In this document: positions 14,741 through 22,737 of the stretch, in pieces
How positions within the stretch are numbered: position 1 is the first letter of the stretch
How the letters are laid out: every line of letters begins with the position of its first letter
Source of the DNA: DATCBF01 sp964401995
Lineage (GTDB): Bacteria > Actinomycetota > Thermoleophilia > Solirubrobacterales > 70-9
Reading direction: 5' to 3'
Assembly (NCBI GenBank): GCA_964401995.1
Contig: CAYOAP010000017.1
Span: 1 to 46,174 of the forward strand
Length of the DNA stretch: 46,174 nucleotides
The notes under the pieces: generated by a model
Seen by the model: only the letters and a program-made list of their open reading frames with translations
What the model was told of the DNA's origin: nothing
The model's database searches: none
Translations under genes and position numbers: made by a program

Positions 14741-17700
14741 GCGACGCCGGGCCGCTGATCGTGCCGCTGACGGTTGAGGCGCTGGTCGTCAACAACCACG
14801 TGCGCGAAGGCGAGTCCTTCGTGCGGGCGCAGATGCTGTACGGGCAGCTGGAAGAGGGCAGGAGCGCCCAGCCCGGCCTCGACGACGCCGACCGGCACTT
14901 CACCACGGACGAATCCGTGGAAGGGGGGGCACCCGCGCAGTACTACAACGGCGTCTACCTCAAGTGGCGGCTGCCGCGGGCGCTGACCCGGGGTGTGCAG
15001 GATCCGGTCAAGGAAGAACTGCGCTTCCCGACGATCCCCAGCCGCTGGATCGTCGTCCGCTACAACGCCGCCGGAGCGGCGCCCCAAGCCTGGCTGGTCG
15101 AAAGCGACTACGTATGGCCAGCCACGCCGAAATTCAAGACCGTCGCCGACGTCAGCGCCTATTTCGTCGTCAAGAACAAGGACGGGGCGCCGGCGCCAGC
15201 CTTCGTCGGGCGTCACATCGACCTCACCAAGGAAGCCTGGAGCGAGCCCGGCAGCTCGCTCGGGCTGACCGCCACCGGAGCCGGCAACCCCGCCTTTGCC
15301 GCCTACCAGCCACAGAACAACAACGTGCTCTCCTTCATCGACGTGCTCGGCGAAGCCGCGGCGGAAACCTTCAGCTACCAGGTCTTCGGCTGGTACTCGC
15401 GGGCGGAAGAGGATCCGCTGGCCGCGATCGGGACCGCGGGCTTCGCCAAGGCGCTGGAAGAAGGCCTCGGCTGGACGCTGCCCGAAAAGACCGACGCCGG
15501 GCTGAGCACGAGACGGACGCTGCTCGCGGGGTCCGTGAACGGGGTCGAATGGCAGTCGGCTAAAAAGCCGAAAGGAGGAGCGCAGACGGGCCTCCCGCTT
15601 GCGATCGCCACCGGCAACAGCAGCGTCGAGGCGCTGACCGGCCTGGTCGCGGCACAGGCCGCCGCCCAGCCGGGGAAAACGGTCGAGCCCGAGCTGCTGG
15701 AGGCGTTCCAGCTCGACGCTCTGGACCTGCTCGACGAGCCTGACGGCGAGGCGAGGCTGGCGGAACGTTTGCACGACAGCCTCTTCCAGCGCTACGCCGG
15801 CGGTCACGCCTGGGAGATCGTCGGCGCTCCGGGCCAGGAACCGCCCGAAGCGGCCGAGCTCGAACGCGAGAGCGCCTGGCTGCTGAAGCTGAACGAAGCC
15901 CAGGCCAAGCTCGACGCCCAGATCGGCGAGCTGGCCGGCCTCCGCCTTCACCTCTACGAGCTCTGGTGGAAGTGGTTCTGCTGGCTCGGGCGCTACAGCT
16001 CGAACAAAGTCGACGGCCGCAAAGGAGCACCACCGCTCAAGCAGCAGGACCTGCTCGAAGAACTGCTGCCCACCACGGCCGGCAGCGTCGCTCAGCAGGT
16101 TCAGGAAAAACAGGCCGAAGTCGAAGCGAGCCGGAAATTGGTGCCGGGCGGGACGACCAAGGAAGAACTCGACGCGGCGATCGTCGCATACGAAAAGCAG
16201 CAGGGCCTGCCGGAGAGCCGCCTGTTGAAGCGTGCCGAAGCGACCAGCTTCCACACCCCCAACAACCCGGTCGTCCTGCTCGCCGGCGCCGGCGCCTCGG
16301 GCATCGTGCCGCCGCCGGCGACGCTGCAGTGCCGCTTTCCCCAGCAGCTCGTCAGCGGCTTCGAATTCAACGGCCAGAAGGTGGCCGCCTCCACCGCCGG
16401 CGTCGCCGTCCCGCGACCTGACCTGAGCCGGGTCTCGGGCGCGCCCTGGCCGGCGGAGCTGATCGAAGCCCTGGTCGACGAGGCCTTCTTCACCGATCTC
16501 GGCAACGCCAGCGCGATCTCGAAGGCGCTCGGCGGTGACCAGGCGGCGATCGCGGCGGCGATGGCCAAGGCGCCGATCGGGGTAGCGCCCGGCAGCGGCG
16601 TCACAGCCTGGAAAGAAAACCCCTGGCGCCCGTTGCTGCTGATCTGGAGCGCCGAATACTTCCCGATCCCGCTCGGCGCCGAGCAGCCCAACTGGGCCTT
16701 TGAGGCCGGCCGCTACGTCTGGAACGGCGAAGGCGCGGTGGAGACGCCGCTGAAGCTGGGCAGCACGATCCTGCTCGGAACCGGCGCCGTCTTCAACATG
16801 GCGGCGCGGCTCGAAGCCTTCCTCGCGGGCAACCCCCATCTGGGCAAACCCGAGAAATCCGAGCTGGAAAAGCTGCTCGCCTTCGTCACCGAGCAGGGAA
16901 ACGACTGGGACCTGCTCTCGCAGGCCCTCGACGGCTTCAACGAGGGGGTGCAGCTCGGCGCCCCGGGCGTCTTCGCCAATCCCTCGGTCAGCGAAGCAGA
17001 AGTCAAATCTCCCCTCTCGGCTCTGATCGGCGCCTCGCCCGGCTACCCGCCGGGGCTCCCCGAACCGTCGCGGACCACGCCCCCGGCCAGCGCATTTCAG
17101 CCCCTGCGCGGCGGCCAGTTCTGCTTCACCGAGCTGGCCCTGGTCGACGAGTGGGGCCAGGCGCTGGAACCGATCACGCCGACCACCACCAAGGACGAGG
17201 ACGTCTTCATGCCGGCCACGATGATGCCGGGAGTCAGCTCCAGCTCGGCACGGTTCACGGTGACCCCCGCCGGCGGCGGCGCGCCTCCGTCCCCGGCGAT
17301 GACACCGGCGGCCGGAACCGTCACGGGCGACGGGGCCGAGATCGCGATCTCGGCGCTCGTGCCATCCAGCGAAAAGGCGGGCAGCGGACCGTTGACGCTG
17401 ACGGTAGAAGGCAGCGGCTTCGACCCTAAGGCTGAACCAGTGGTCAGCTGGAACGGCCTGCCGCTGGCGACCAAATGCGTCAGCGCGACGAAGCTCGAAG
17501 CGACCGTCCCGGCCGATTGCCTGGCACTGCCCGAGACGGCCGCGGTCGCCGTCAGCGTGAGCCGCACGGTGCGCACCGAGGCGGAGGAGACGATCGCTCA
17601 GGTCCCGCCGGCCATCCCCCAGCCGGCAAGGCTCATCTTCGAGATGCTGGCGGCCGAAAACGACGATGTCGTGGTCGGACCGCTGGCGCCGGCCGCGAAC

Positions 17701-18717
17701 CCGATCTGCGGCTGGCTCCTGCCCAACCACCTCGACGCGGCGTTGATGGCGTACCTGCCCGGTGGCGAGCCACTCGGCGAGATCTCGGCCGGGGTCGGGC
17801 CCGCCGCGAAGTCCGCGCTCCTCTGGACGGCGGCGCCCGGCGCGCCCTACCAGGCGTTGGCGGAAGTGGAAGCGAAGGTCCCCCAGCTCGGCCCGATGCT
17901 GGGGCAGCTCTTCAAACAGGGCCCGGCTGTCTTTGCCGGCTTCCTGGCCGCGATCGACGAGACGCTCTGGACCACGGCGCCGGCCGGCGTGGCTTTCGAA
18001 AACGGCTTGGCGACGCTGATCGGCCGGCCGCTCGCCCTGGTCCGGGCGCAAGCCGGGTTCGAGCTCCTCTCCGGGCCGCGGCGCGATCCGAGCTGGCGCT
18101 ACACCTTCGATTCCCAGCCCAACGCTCTCGGCGCCTGCAAGCTGGCGGTCGAGCTGGGCGGGCAGGCCTGGCTCGACGACGGCCTCGTCGGGTATTTCGA
18201 GGAGACCGAATACGAAAAGTTCTTCGTCGTCGCCCAGGCGGGGGCGCCCGAAGGGGGCTACCTGCACACGATCGGTGAAGGCGACAACCACCTCTCGCTT
18301 GCGGCCGACGGCAGCGCCGGCGCCCACCTCTCGCTGCTGCTCGACCCGCGGGCGCCGGTCCACGCAAGCACCCCGGTCCTGCCGGGGACGAGCCTCGCCC
18401 TGCCGGCGCGAGCGGTCGAAGCGGCACTGGCCCGGCTCGAGGTCAGCTTCCGCCTCGACGGGGTGCTGACCGACAGCGAAACGACAGCGCCGAGCGGCGG
18501 CGGCGCGGCGGCGACCACGATCCGTCTGCCGCTGCCCGACGTCCAGGCCGGCAGCTGGTCCTGGGTTGAGCAGGATGCCTCCGGCTGGACCGAGCACGCC
18601 ACCGCCACGACCGATGCCGGCGCCGGCCTGGGCGACGTGCCACCGGTCCTGCGCCGCGGCCTGCTGCGACTCAGCGGCTTCGCTAAGCAGAAAACGCAAG
18701 AAAAAGAGAGACCATGA
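14737..18717 (+). CDS. Very large multidomain protein with IPT/TIG-like domain and coiled coil; last full gene of the accessory operon
   Basis: 1326 aa, GTG start overlapping the preceding TGA, with AAGGGG upstream. No signal peptide. The N-terminal ~170 residues contain YYNGVYLKWRLPRALTRG and PSRWIVVRYNAAG. A helical stretch (~375-480) holds LLKLNEAQAKLDAQIGELAG and AQQVQEKQAEVEASRK, with an aromatic patch LYELWWKWFCWLGRY between them. The segment HTPNNPVVLLAGAG follows. Residues ~868-955 (PLTLTVEGSGFDPKAEPVV, VSWNGLPLATKCV, KLEATVPADCL) match the IPT/TIG immunoglobulin-like fold, a protein- or glycan-binding domain. The C-terminus has LLLDPRAPVHASTPVLPG and SWSWVEQDASG, then a basic tail. 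The whole looks like a modular structural or adhesive protein; its function is unknown. Only the TIG call rests on a named family. Confidence 0.8.
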   Translation: MSDAGPLIVPLTVEALVVNNHVREGESFVRAQMLYGQLEEGRSAQPGLDDADRHFTTDESVEGGAPAQYYNGVYLKWRLPRALTRGVQDPVKEELRFPTIPSRWIVVRYNAAGAAPQAWLVESDYVWPATPKFKTVADVSAYFVVKNKDGAPAPAFVGRHIDLTKEAWSEPGSSLGLTATGAGNPAFAAYQPQNNNVLSFIDVLGEAAAETFSYQVFGWYSRAEEDPLAAIGTAGFAKALEEGLGWTLPEKTDAGLSTRRTLLAGSVNGVEWQSAKKPKGGAQTGLPLAIATGNSSVEALTGLVAAQAAAQPGKTVEPELLEAFQLDALDLLDEPDGEARLAERLHDSLFQRYAGGHAWEIVGAPGQEPPEAAELERESAWLLKLNEAQAKLDAQIGELAGLRLHLYELWWKWFCWLGRYSSNKVDGRKGAPPLKQQDLLEELLPTTAGSVAQQVQEKQAEVEASRKLVPGGTTKEELDAAIVAYEKQQGLPESRLLKRAEATSFHTPNNPVVLLAGAGASGIVPPPATLQCRFPQQLVSGFEFNGQKVAASTAGVAVPRPDLSRVSGAPWPAELIEALVDEAFFTDLGNASAISKALGGDQAAIAAAMAKAPIGVAPGSGVTAWKENPWRPLLLIWSAEYFPIPLGAEQPNWAFEAGRYVWNGEGAVETPLKLGSTILLGTGAVFNMAARLEAFLAGNPHLGKPEKSELEKLLAFVTEQGNDWDLLSQALDGFNEGVQLGAPGVFANPSVSEAEVKSPLSALIGASPGYPPGLPEPSRTTPPASAFQPLRGGQFCFTELALVDEWGQALEPITPTTTKDEDVFMPATMMPGVSSSSARFTVTPAGGGAPPSPAMTPAAGTVTGDGAEIAISALVPSSEKAGSGPLTLTVEGSGFDPKAEPVVSWNGLPLATKCVSATKLEATVPADCLALPETAAVAVSVSRTVRTEAEETIAQVPPAIPQPARLIFEMLAAENDDVVVGPLAPAANPICGWLLPNHLDAALMAYLPGGEPLGEISAGVGPAAKSALLWTAAPGAPYQALAEVEAKVPQLGPMLGQLFKQGPAVFAGFLAAIDETLWTTAPAGVAFENGLATLIGRPLALVRAQAGFELLSGPRRDPSWRYTFDSQPNALGACKLAVELGGQAWLDDGLVGYFEETEYEKFFVVAQAGAPEGGYLHTIGEGDNHLSLAADGSAGAHLSLLLDPRAPVHASTPVLPGTSLALPARAVEAALARLEVSFRLDGVLTDSETTAPSGGGAAATTIRLPLPDVQAGSWSWVEQDASGWTEHATATTDAGAGLGDVPPVLRRGLLRLSGFAKQKTQEKERP

Positions 18718-18806
18718 CCCAGGGCCGCCAAGCCCAACCCGGCGCCGCTGACCACCAGCGCCCCCGGGAAGGTTCCAACTACGTGAACCGCTCGGGAGGC
18801 GGCTGA
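18714..18806 (+). pseudogene. Remnant or mini-ORF after the accessory operon, containing repeat copy 2
   Basis: An ATG at 18714 overlaps the stop of the 1326-aa gene (ATGA), exactly as at other junctions of the operon, but the frame ends after 30 codons. Within it lies the 31-bp copy of sequence from the second gene, read in a different frame. In the homologous frame (the one shared with the 1326-aa gene, after its stop) it reads NPAPLTTSAPGKVPTT and then a stop. The simplest reading is the scar of a duplicated or deleted paralogue; a real 30-residue peptide is less likely. Confidence 0.4.
18735..18765. repeat. 31-bp direct repeat, copy 2 (past the end of the operon)
   Basis: Identical over 31 bases to 5384-5414. 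On the right the match breaks at one base (A versus G), then two more bases agree before it is lost. On the left it breaks at once. The copy lies outside any full-length gene. Confidence 0.9.
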
Positions 18807-18891
18807 TGAAGGCCCTAGCCGAAGGTGAGGCGGGCGCCCAAGGGTTGGCGGTACCTCGCGTGGGTCTGACCCGGTGCCCAATAGCGCTAGA

Positions 18892-19443
18892 TCACTTATT
18901 CTTTTCCCACTGCGGGCGGTTCGTGGGACACCAATTAGACACCCACAACTTACGCCAGGCCTTGCCCTGATAGGCGTTGCCCGCCGGTGCAAACGTTTCG
19001 GAACCCTGCCTCAGATAGGTCACCTGCCAGGCGCCGGCGACCTGCTCTAGGCCAAGCGCCCCTCTTTGCTTGCTCGACTTCACCTGAGCATTGATCACGA
19101 CGAACCCGCGAGTTGCGCTTTCTTCGGTGTATTCCCCGACCTGTTCTGCGACCGATCGGACTTCGCTCTGTCTATAGGGCGGCTTGGCGCCCGCCTGAGC
19201 CTTGGGGCAGTGCTGGAATCTGACGGTTGGGAGCTTGTCGCACGAGTAGCCCGCTGCGTCTTTGGCGGTCTGCAATTCGCACGCCGCCCGCTCGTCTCCC
19301 TTGTTCATGTAGCGAACCCAGTTTTCGGCCACAGACCGCTGCGGGGAGACCGACGTGGTCGACGTGGTCGCGGCGTTCGCTGCCGCGCCCATCAGGGCGC
19401 AACAGACGATCGATATTGCGGCAATTGACAGACGTGCCTTCAT
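18892..19443 (-). CDS. Small exported protein of unknown function
   Basis: 183 aa. A clear signal peptide is present: MKARLSIAAISIVCCALMGA with a probable cut after AANA (~residue 24). The mature part starts with a Thr/Ser linker, then SVAENWVRYMNKGDERAACE, reminiscent of small NTF2-like or lumazine-binding-type exported proteins (a helix followed by Cys-containing turns). Four cysteines occur in the mature region (AACEL, YSCDK, QHCPK, NWCPT), likely forming two disulfides outside the cell. The GTAxxEQVAGAWQVTYL-like strand near the end fits a cone-shaped alpha+beta fold, an inference only. It stands alone, with divergent dtd-operon genes upstream and the tail of the accessory operon facing it. 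Confidence 0.75.
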   Translation of the reverse strand: MKARLSIAAISIVCCALMGAAANAATTSTTSVSPQRSVAENWVRYMNKGDERAACELQTAKDAAGYSCDKLPTVRFQHCPKAQAGAKPPYRQSEVRSVAEQVGEYTEESATRGFVVINAQVKSSKQRGALGLEQVAGAWQVTYLRQGSETFAPAGNAYQGKAWRKLWVSNWCPTNRPQWEKNK

Positions 19444-19562
19444 TTACACCATCTCCTAGCGACAATCGTAAAAGAAGTCGGGAAGTTTTCGTTCCCCGAC
19501 AGCGCTGCTCCTTCTCGCTCAACGTCGGACGCTTTGAGCTGGGTCGCTCGTAGACTTCGCCG

Positions 19563-20030
19563 ATGCCGAACATCTACAAGCCGACGTTTGAGGACGGTGA
19601 GCGGCCAGAGGGGTTTCGCGGGCGGCGAGCCCGCATCGGCTACGAACTTGGCACCGAGCTGATCGGGGCGAGCTTGTGGGAGCTGCCCGCTGGCGAGGCG
19701 GCCTACCCGTACCACTTCCACTACGCCGACGAGGAGCTTGTGATCGTGCTCTCGGGACGGCCGTCGCTGCGCACGCCGGAGGGGATCCGCGAGTTGGAGG
19801 AGGGCGAGGCGCTGCGCTTCCCGCTCGGCGAGGAGGGGGCGCACCAGCTTCTGAACCGGACCGATGAGGTGGCGACTTTCCTGGCCGTCAGCAGCCACGG
19901 CCGTCCGGACGTCGTCGTCTACCCCGACTCGGACAAGATCGGGGTCGGGGAGCGGCTGCCCGAGGGCGGCGGCCTGCGCGTCTTCTTCCGCCGCGGCACC
20001 GCCGTCGACTACTGGACCGACGAGGAATGA
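19563..20030 (+). CDS. Cupin-domain protein
   Basis: 155 aa, single-domain cupin. The first cupin motif is GEAAYPYHFHYADEELVIVL(SG) with His residues in YHFHYADEE as metal ligands. The second is EEGAHQLLNRTDE with one further His. The second half (PDVVVYPDSDKIGVGERLPE and GLRVFFRRGTAVDYW) is typical of small bacterial cupins often annotated as 'cupin domain-containing protein' with unknown substrate. No ribosome-binding site stands out; the ATG at 19563 begins the conserved part directly. The stop overlaps the ATG of dtd (ATGA), so the two are co-translated, but no biochemical link is known. Metal binding is likely; catalysis cannot be inferred. Confidence 0.88.
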   Translation: MPNIYKPTFEDGERPEGFRGRRARIGYELGTELIGASLWELPAGEAAYPYHFHYADEELVIVLSGRPSLRTPEGIRELEEGEALRFPLGEEGAHQLLNRTDEVATFLAVSSHGRPDVVVYPDSDKIGVGERLPEGGGLRVFFRRGTAVDYWTDEE

Positions 20031-20443
20031 AGGCGCTGGTCCAGCGCGTCAGCCAGGCGGCGGTCGACGTCGAGGGCGAGCGGGTCGCGCAGATCGGGCC
20101 GGGGATGCTGGTGCTGCTGGGGGTGCGTGTCGGCGATGGCGAGGAGGAGGCCGACCGGCTTGCCGACAAGGTGCGGGCGCTGCGCATCTTCGACGACGCC
20201 GAGGGGCGGATGAACGAGCCGCTTGGCGAGCGCCAGGTCCTCTGCGTCAGCCAGTTCACGCTCTACGGAGACGCGCGCAAGGGCAACCGGCCCAGCTACA
20301 TGGAGGCTGCGCCGCCCGAGGCGGCAGAGCCCCTGTACGACCGCTTCTGCGAGAGGCTGGGGGCGGCGAAGGGCATCTTCGGCGCCTGCATGGGCGTGGC
20401 CCTGGTCAACGACGGCCCGGTCACCCTGATGTTGGAGGCATGA
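20027..20443 (+). CDS. dtd: D-aminoacyl-tRNA deacylase (DTD)
   Basis: 138 aa, near the usual ~145. Removes D-amino acids (and glycine mischarged on tRNA-Ala) from tRNAs in the cytoplasm. The family motifs are visible: SQFTLYGD (the SQxxL active-site strand, residues ~74-81) and NDGPVTLML (the GPxxT cross-subunit motif, ~128-136). The N-terminus MKALVQRVSQAAVDVEGE is canonical. The start overlaps the cupin stop. Downstream is an 83-bp gap before the GMC oxidoreductase. Confidence 0.96.
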   Translation: MKALVQRVSQAAVDVEGERVAQIGPGMLVLLGVRVGDGEEEADRLADKVRALRIFDDAEGRMNEPLGERQVLCVSQFTLYGDARKGNRPSYMEAAPPEAAEPLYDRFCERLGAAKGIFGACMGVALVNDGPVTLMLEA

Positions 20444-20526
20444 GGAGCGAGATGGCAGGTCGCCAAACGCTCAGTAGTCTCTAATCGAACCGCCGAGTGG
20501 GATCGGCGCAACGAGGAGGAGGTCCG

Positions 20527-22110
20527 ATGTACGACTACGTGATCGTCGGCGCCGGCTCAGCCGGATGCGTCCTTGCCGCGAGGCTGTCCGAAGACCCCGA
20601 CGTCAGCGTCTTGCTGCTCGAGGCCGGGCCGCCCGACGTCAATCAGAACATCCACGTCCCGCTCGGCTATCTGAAACTGGCCCGCAGCGAGGTCGACTGG
20701 GACTTCTGCACCGCTCCCGAGCCCAATTGCGACGGCCGCCGGATCCCGATCCCGCGCGGCAAAGTTCTCGGCGGCTCCTCCTCGATCAACGCGATGATCT
20801 ACATCCGCGGCAACCGCCGCGACTACGACGATTGGGGCGTCGACGGCTGGGCCTGGGACGACCTCTTCCCTTATTTCCTCAAAGCCGAGGACAACGAGCG
20901 CGGCGCCTCGCAGTGGCACGCGGTCGGCGGCCCGCAGGCCGTCTCCGACCAGCGTTCGGGCAACGCGATCACCCCCGCCTTCGTCGAGGCCGGGGTCGAG
21001 GCCGGGCTGGCCCGCAACGAGGACTTCAACAGCGCCGAGCAGGACGGGGTCGGGATGTACCAGCTGACCCAGCGCGGCGGGATGCGGGCGAGCACCGCCG
21101 TCGCCTACCTGCACCCGGTGATGGAGCGCCCGAACCTGACCGTGATGCCCTACATGCAGGTCAACCGGGTGCTCTTCGACGGCGCCCGCGCGACCGGCAT
21201 CGAGGCGACCCAGCTCGGCCAGGCGCAGGAGCTGCGGGCCGAGCGCGAGGTGATCCTCTGCGGCGGCGCCTACAACTCGCCGCAGCTGCTGATGCTGTCC
21301 GGCGTCGGCCCGGCCGAGCACCTGACGATGCGCGAGGTCGAGGTCCGGCTCGACCAGCCGGCGGTCGGCGAGAACCTCAGCGACCACGCCGCCACCTACG
21401 GGGTCTGGACCACTCCCGAGCCGGAGAGCCTGCTGCTCGCCCTCGAGCCCGCCGCCCTGGAGGAGTTCACGGCGACGCAGACGGGGCCCTTCGCCTCCAA
21501 CCTGGCCGAGTCGGGCGGCTTCGCCCGGGTCGGCGCCGACGCCCCGGCCCCCGACGTCCAGTTCCACGTCGCCCCGATCCACATCGTTGAAGAGGGCATG
21601 GGCGACCCGCAGGCGCACGGGGTCTGGGTCTCCCCCTGCCTGCTGACGCCGGAGAGCCGTGGCTCAGTCCGGCTCGGCTCCAACGACCCGACCGCGAAGC
21701 CGGTCGTCCGCAACAACTTCTATTCAGGCGAGGCGGACATGGCGCGGGCGATCGAGTCGCTGCGGCTGATGCAGGAGATCTGCGCCCAGCCGGCCTTCAA
21801 GCCCTACTGCGCCGAGCCGTTCACGGTCCCCGCCGGCGACTCCGAGGAGGCGCTGCGAGCCCACGTCGCCCGCACCACCTACCCGATCTACCACCCGGTC
21901 GGCACCTGCGCGATCGGCTCGGTCGTCGACGAGCAGCTGCGGGTGCAGGGGCTGGAGGGGATTCGCGTCGTCGACGCCTCGGTGATGCCAGTCGTCCCCC
22001 GCGGCAACACCAACGCGCCGACTATCGCGATCGCCGAGCGAGCCGCCGACCTGATCAAGGGCGAGGCGCCGCTGCGCGCCGCCGGCGAGGGCAGCGCCGC
22101 TGCTGCCTGA
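20527..22110 (+). CDS. GMC-family FAD oxidoreductase (choline dehydrogenase-like)
   Basis: 527 aa. Oxidises an alcohol using bound FAD. DYVIVGAGSAGCVLAARLSE (residues 3-22) is the FAD Rossmann motif. GKVLGGSSSINAMIYIRG is GMC signature 1, GGAYNSPQLLMLSGVGPA is signature 2, and the active-site His lies in YHPVGTCAIG, with VVDASVMPVVPRGNTNAPT closing the FAD site. The ATG at 20527 is chosen because GAGGAGGAGG lies just upstream. The substrate cannot be told. Related enzymes act on choline, aliphatic alcohols or sugars; an alkane-oxidation operon lies 2 kb downstream on the other strand, so a long-chain alcohol is a possible substrate (inference). It converges on pdxH with a 9-bp gap. Confidence 0.95.
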   Translation: MYDYVIVGAGSAGCVLAARLSEDPDVSVLLLEAGPPDVNQNIHVPLGYLKLARSEVDWDFCTAPEPNCDGRRIPIPRGKVLGGSSSINAMIYIRGNRRDYDDWGVDGWAWDDLFPYFLKAEDNERGASQWHAVGGPQAVSDQRSGNAITPAFVEAGVEAGLARNEDFNSAEQDGVGMYQLTQRGGMRASTAVAYLHPVMERPNLTVMPYMQVNRVLFDGARATGIEATQLGQAQELRAEREVILCGGAYNSPQLLMLSGVGPAEHLTMREVEVRLDQPAVGENLSDHAATYGVWTTPEPESLLLALEPAALEEFTATQTGPFASNLAESGGFARVGADAPAPDVQFHVAPIHIVEEGMGDPQAHGVWVSPCLLTPESRGSVRLGSNDPTAKPVVRNNFYSGEADMARAIESLRLMQEICAQPAFKPYCAEPFTVPAGDSEEALRAHVARTTYPIYHPVGTCAIGSVVDEQLRVQGLEGIRVVDASVMPVVPRGNTNAPTIAIAERAADLIKGEAPLRAAGEGSAAAA

Positions 22111-22119
22111 CCGGCCGAG

Positions 22120-22698
22120 CTAGGGCGAGAGCAGGCTCATCGTCCAGCCCTCGCCGTCGCGCTCGAACAGCCGCCGCTCGTGGATGCGGTCGGGCGCTTC
22201 GTCCCAGAGCTCGACCAGGTCCGGGCGCACCCGCAGCGCGCCCCAGTCCTCAGGGCAAGGCGGCGCGGTCTCCTGGACCTGGGCCAGGTGGGAGAGGCGG
22301 TCGCGCAGCGGCGTCAAATCCTCGATTCGCTCCCCCTGGCGCGAGACGACCGTCTGCAGCTGATGGAAGAGATCGCGCTCGGAGAAAAGCTCCTCGGCCA
22401 GCGCCCGGTCGGTCTGCGCCGCCTCGCCGGTGACGTGGACCTGGCGTCCGAGCGCGGGCCAGTGGAAGAGCAGGGCGACGTTGGGGTTAGCCTCGACCTC
22501 GCGGGCCTTGCGCGTCCACAGAGCGGTGGTGAAGACCAGCGCCTCGTCTTCGAGGCGCTTCAGTGTCACCGTCCGCGCCGAAGGCCGCCCGTCGCTGCCG
22601 ACGGTGACGAAGGCGACAGACGCGGGATGGGGCTGCTCGGCCTCGCGGGCCTCATCGATCCAGCGCGCAAGCTCGTGCAGCGGGTTGATCGTGCTCAT
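22120..22698 (-). CDS. pdxH: Pyridoxamine/pyridoxine 5'-phosphate oxidase
   Basis: 192 aa. FMN-dependent oxidation of PNP/PMP to pyridoxal phosphate, in the last step of vitamin B6 synthesis or salvage. Visible landmarks are EAEQPHPASVAFVTVGSDGR, the FMN-binding SARTVTLKRLEDEALVFTT, KAREVEANPNVALLFHWPAL, GRQVHVTGEA and WGALRVRPDLVELWDEAPDR. The C-terminus ends WTMSLLSP where canonical PdxH ends with W..xRLxP. The Arg before L is replaced by Leu, and the ERRLFERD segment is close to that of canonical enzymes. It is therefore either PdxH or one of the close PdxH-like oxidases. Confidence 0.85.
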   Translation of the reverse strand: MSTINPLHELARWIDEAREAEQPHPASVAFVTVGSDGRPSARTVTLKRLEDEALVFTTALWTRKAREVEANPNVALLFHWPALGRQVHVTGEAAQTDRALAEELFSERDLFHQLQTVVSRQGERIEDLTPLRDRLSHLAQVQETAPPCPEDWGALRVRPDLVELWDEAPDRIHERRLFERDGEGWTMSLLSP

Positions 22699-22737
22699 CG
22701 GGCAAAGCGTAGGGCGCAGCTCAGACCGCCGGGCGCC

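Noticed and set aside
14494..18699. Open frame of 1401 codons on the minus strand
   Set aside because: Antisense to the 1326-aa gene; the composition (Arg/Gly/Asp-rich, no motif) is that of a complementary-frame artefact, and the plus-strand gene has overlapping coupling and a TIG-like domain.
4981..18717. Contractile injection system or prophage tail module
   Set aside because: No sheath, tube, baseplate, spike, tape-measure or AAA+ gene is recognisable; large beta-rich proteins alone do not support it.
4633..18891. Integration of the accessory operon at tRNA-Leu with an attachment-site duplication
   Set aside because: No copy of the tRNA 3' end was found near 18.7-18.9 kb, and there is no integrase gene; proximity alone is not enough.
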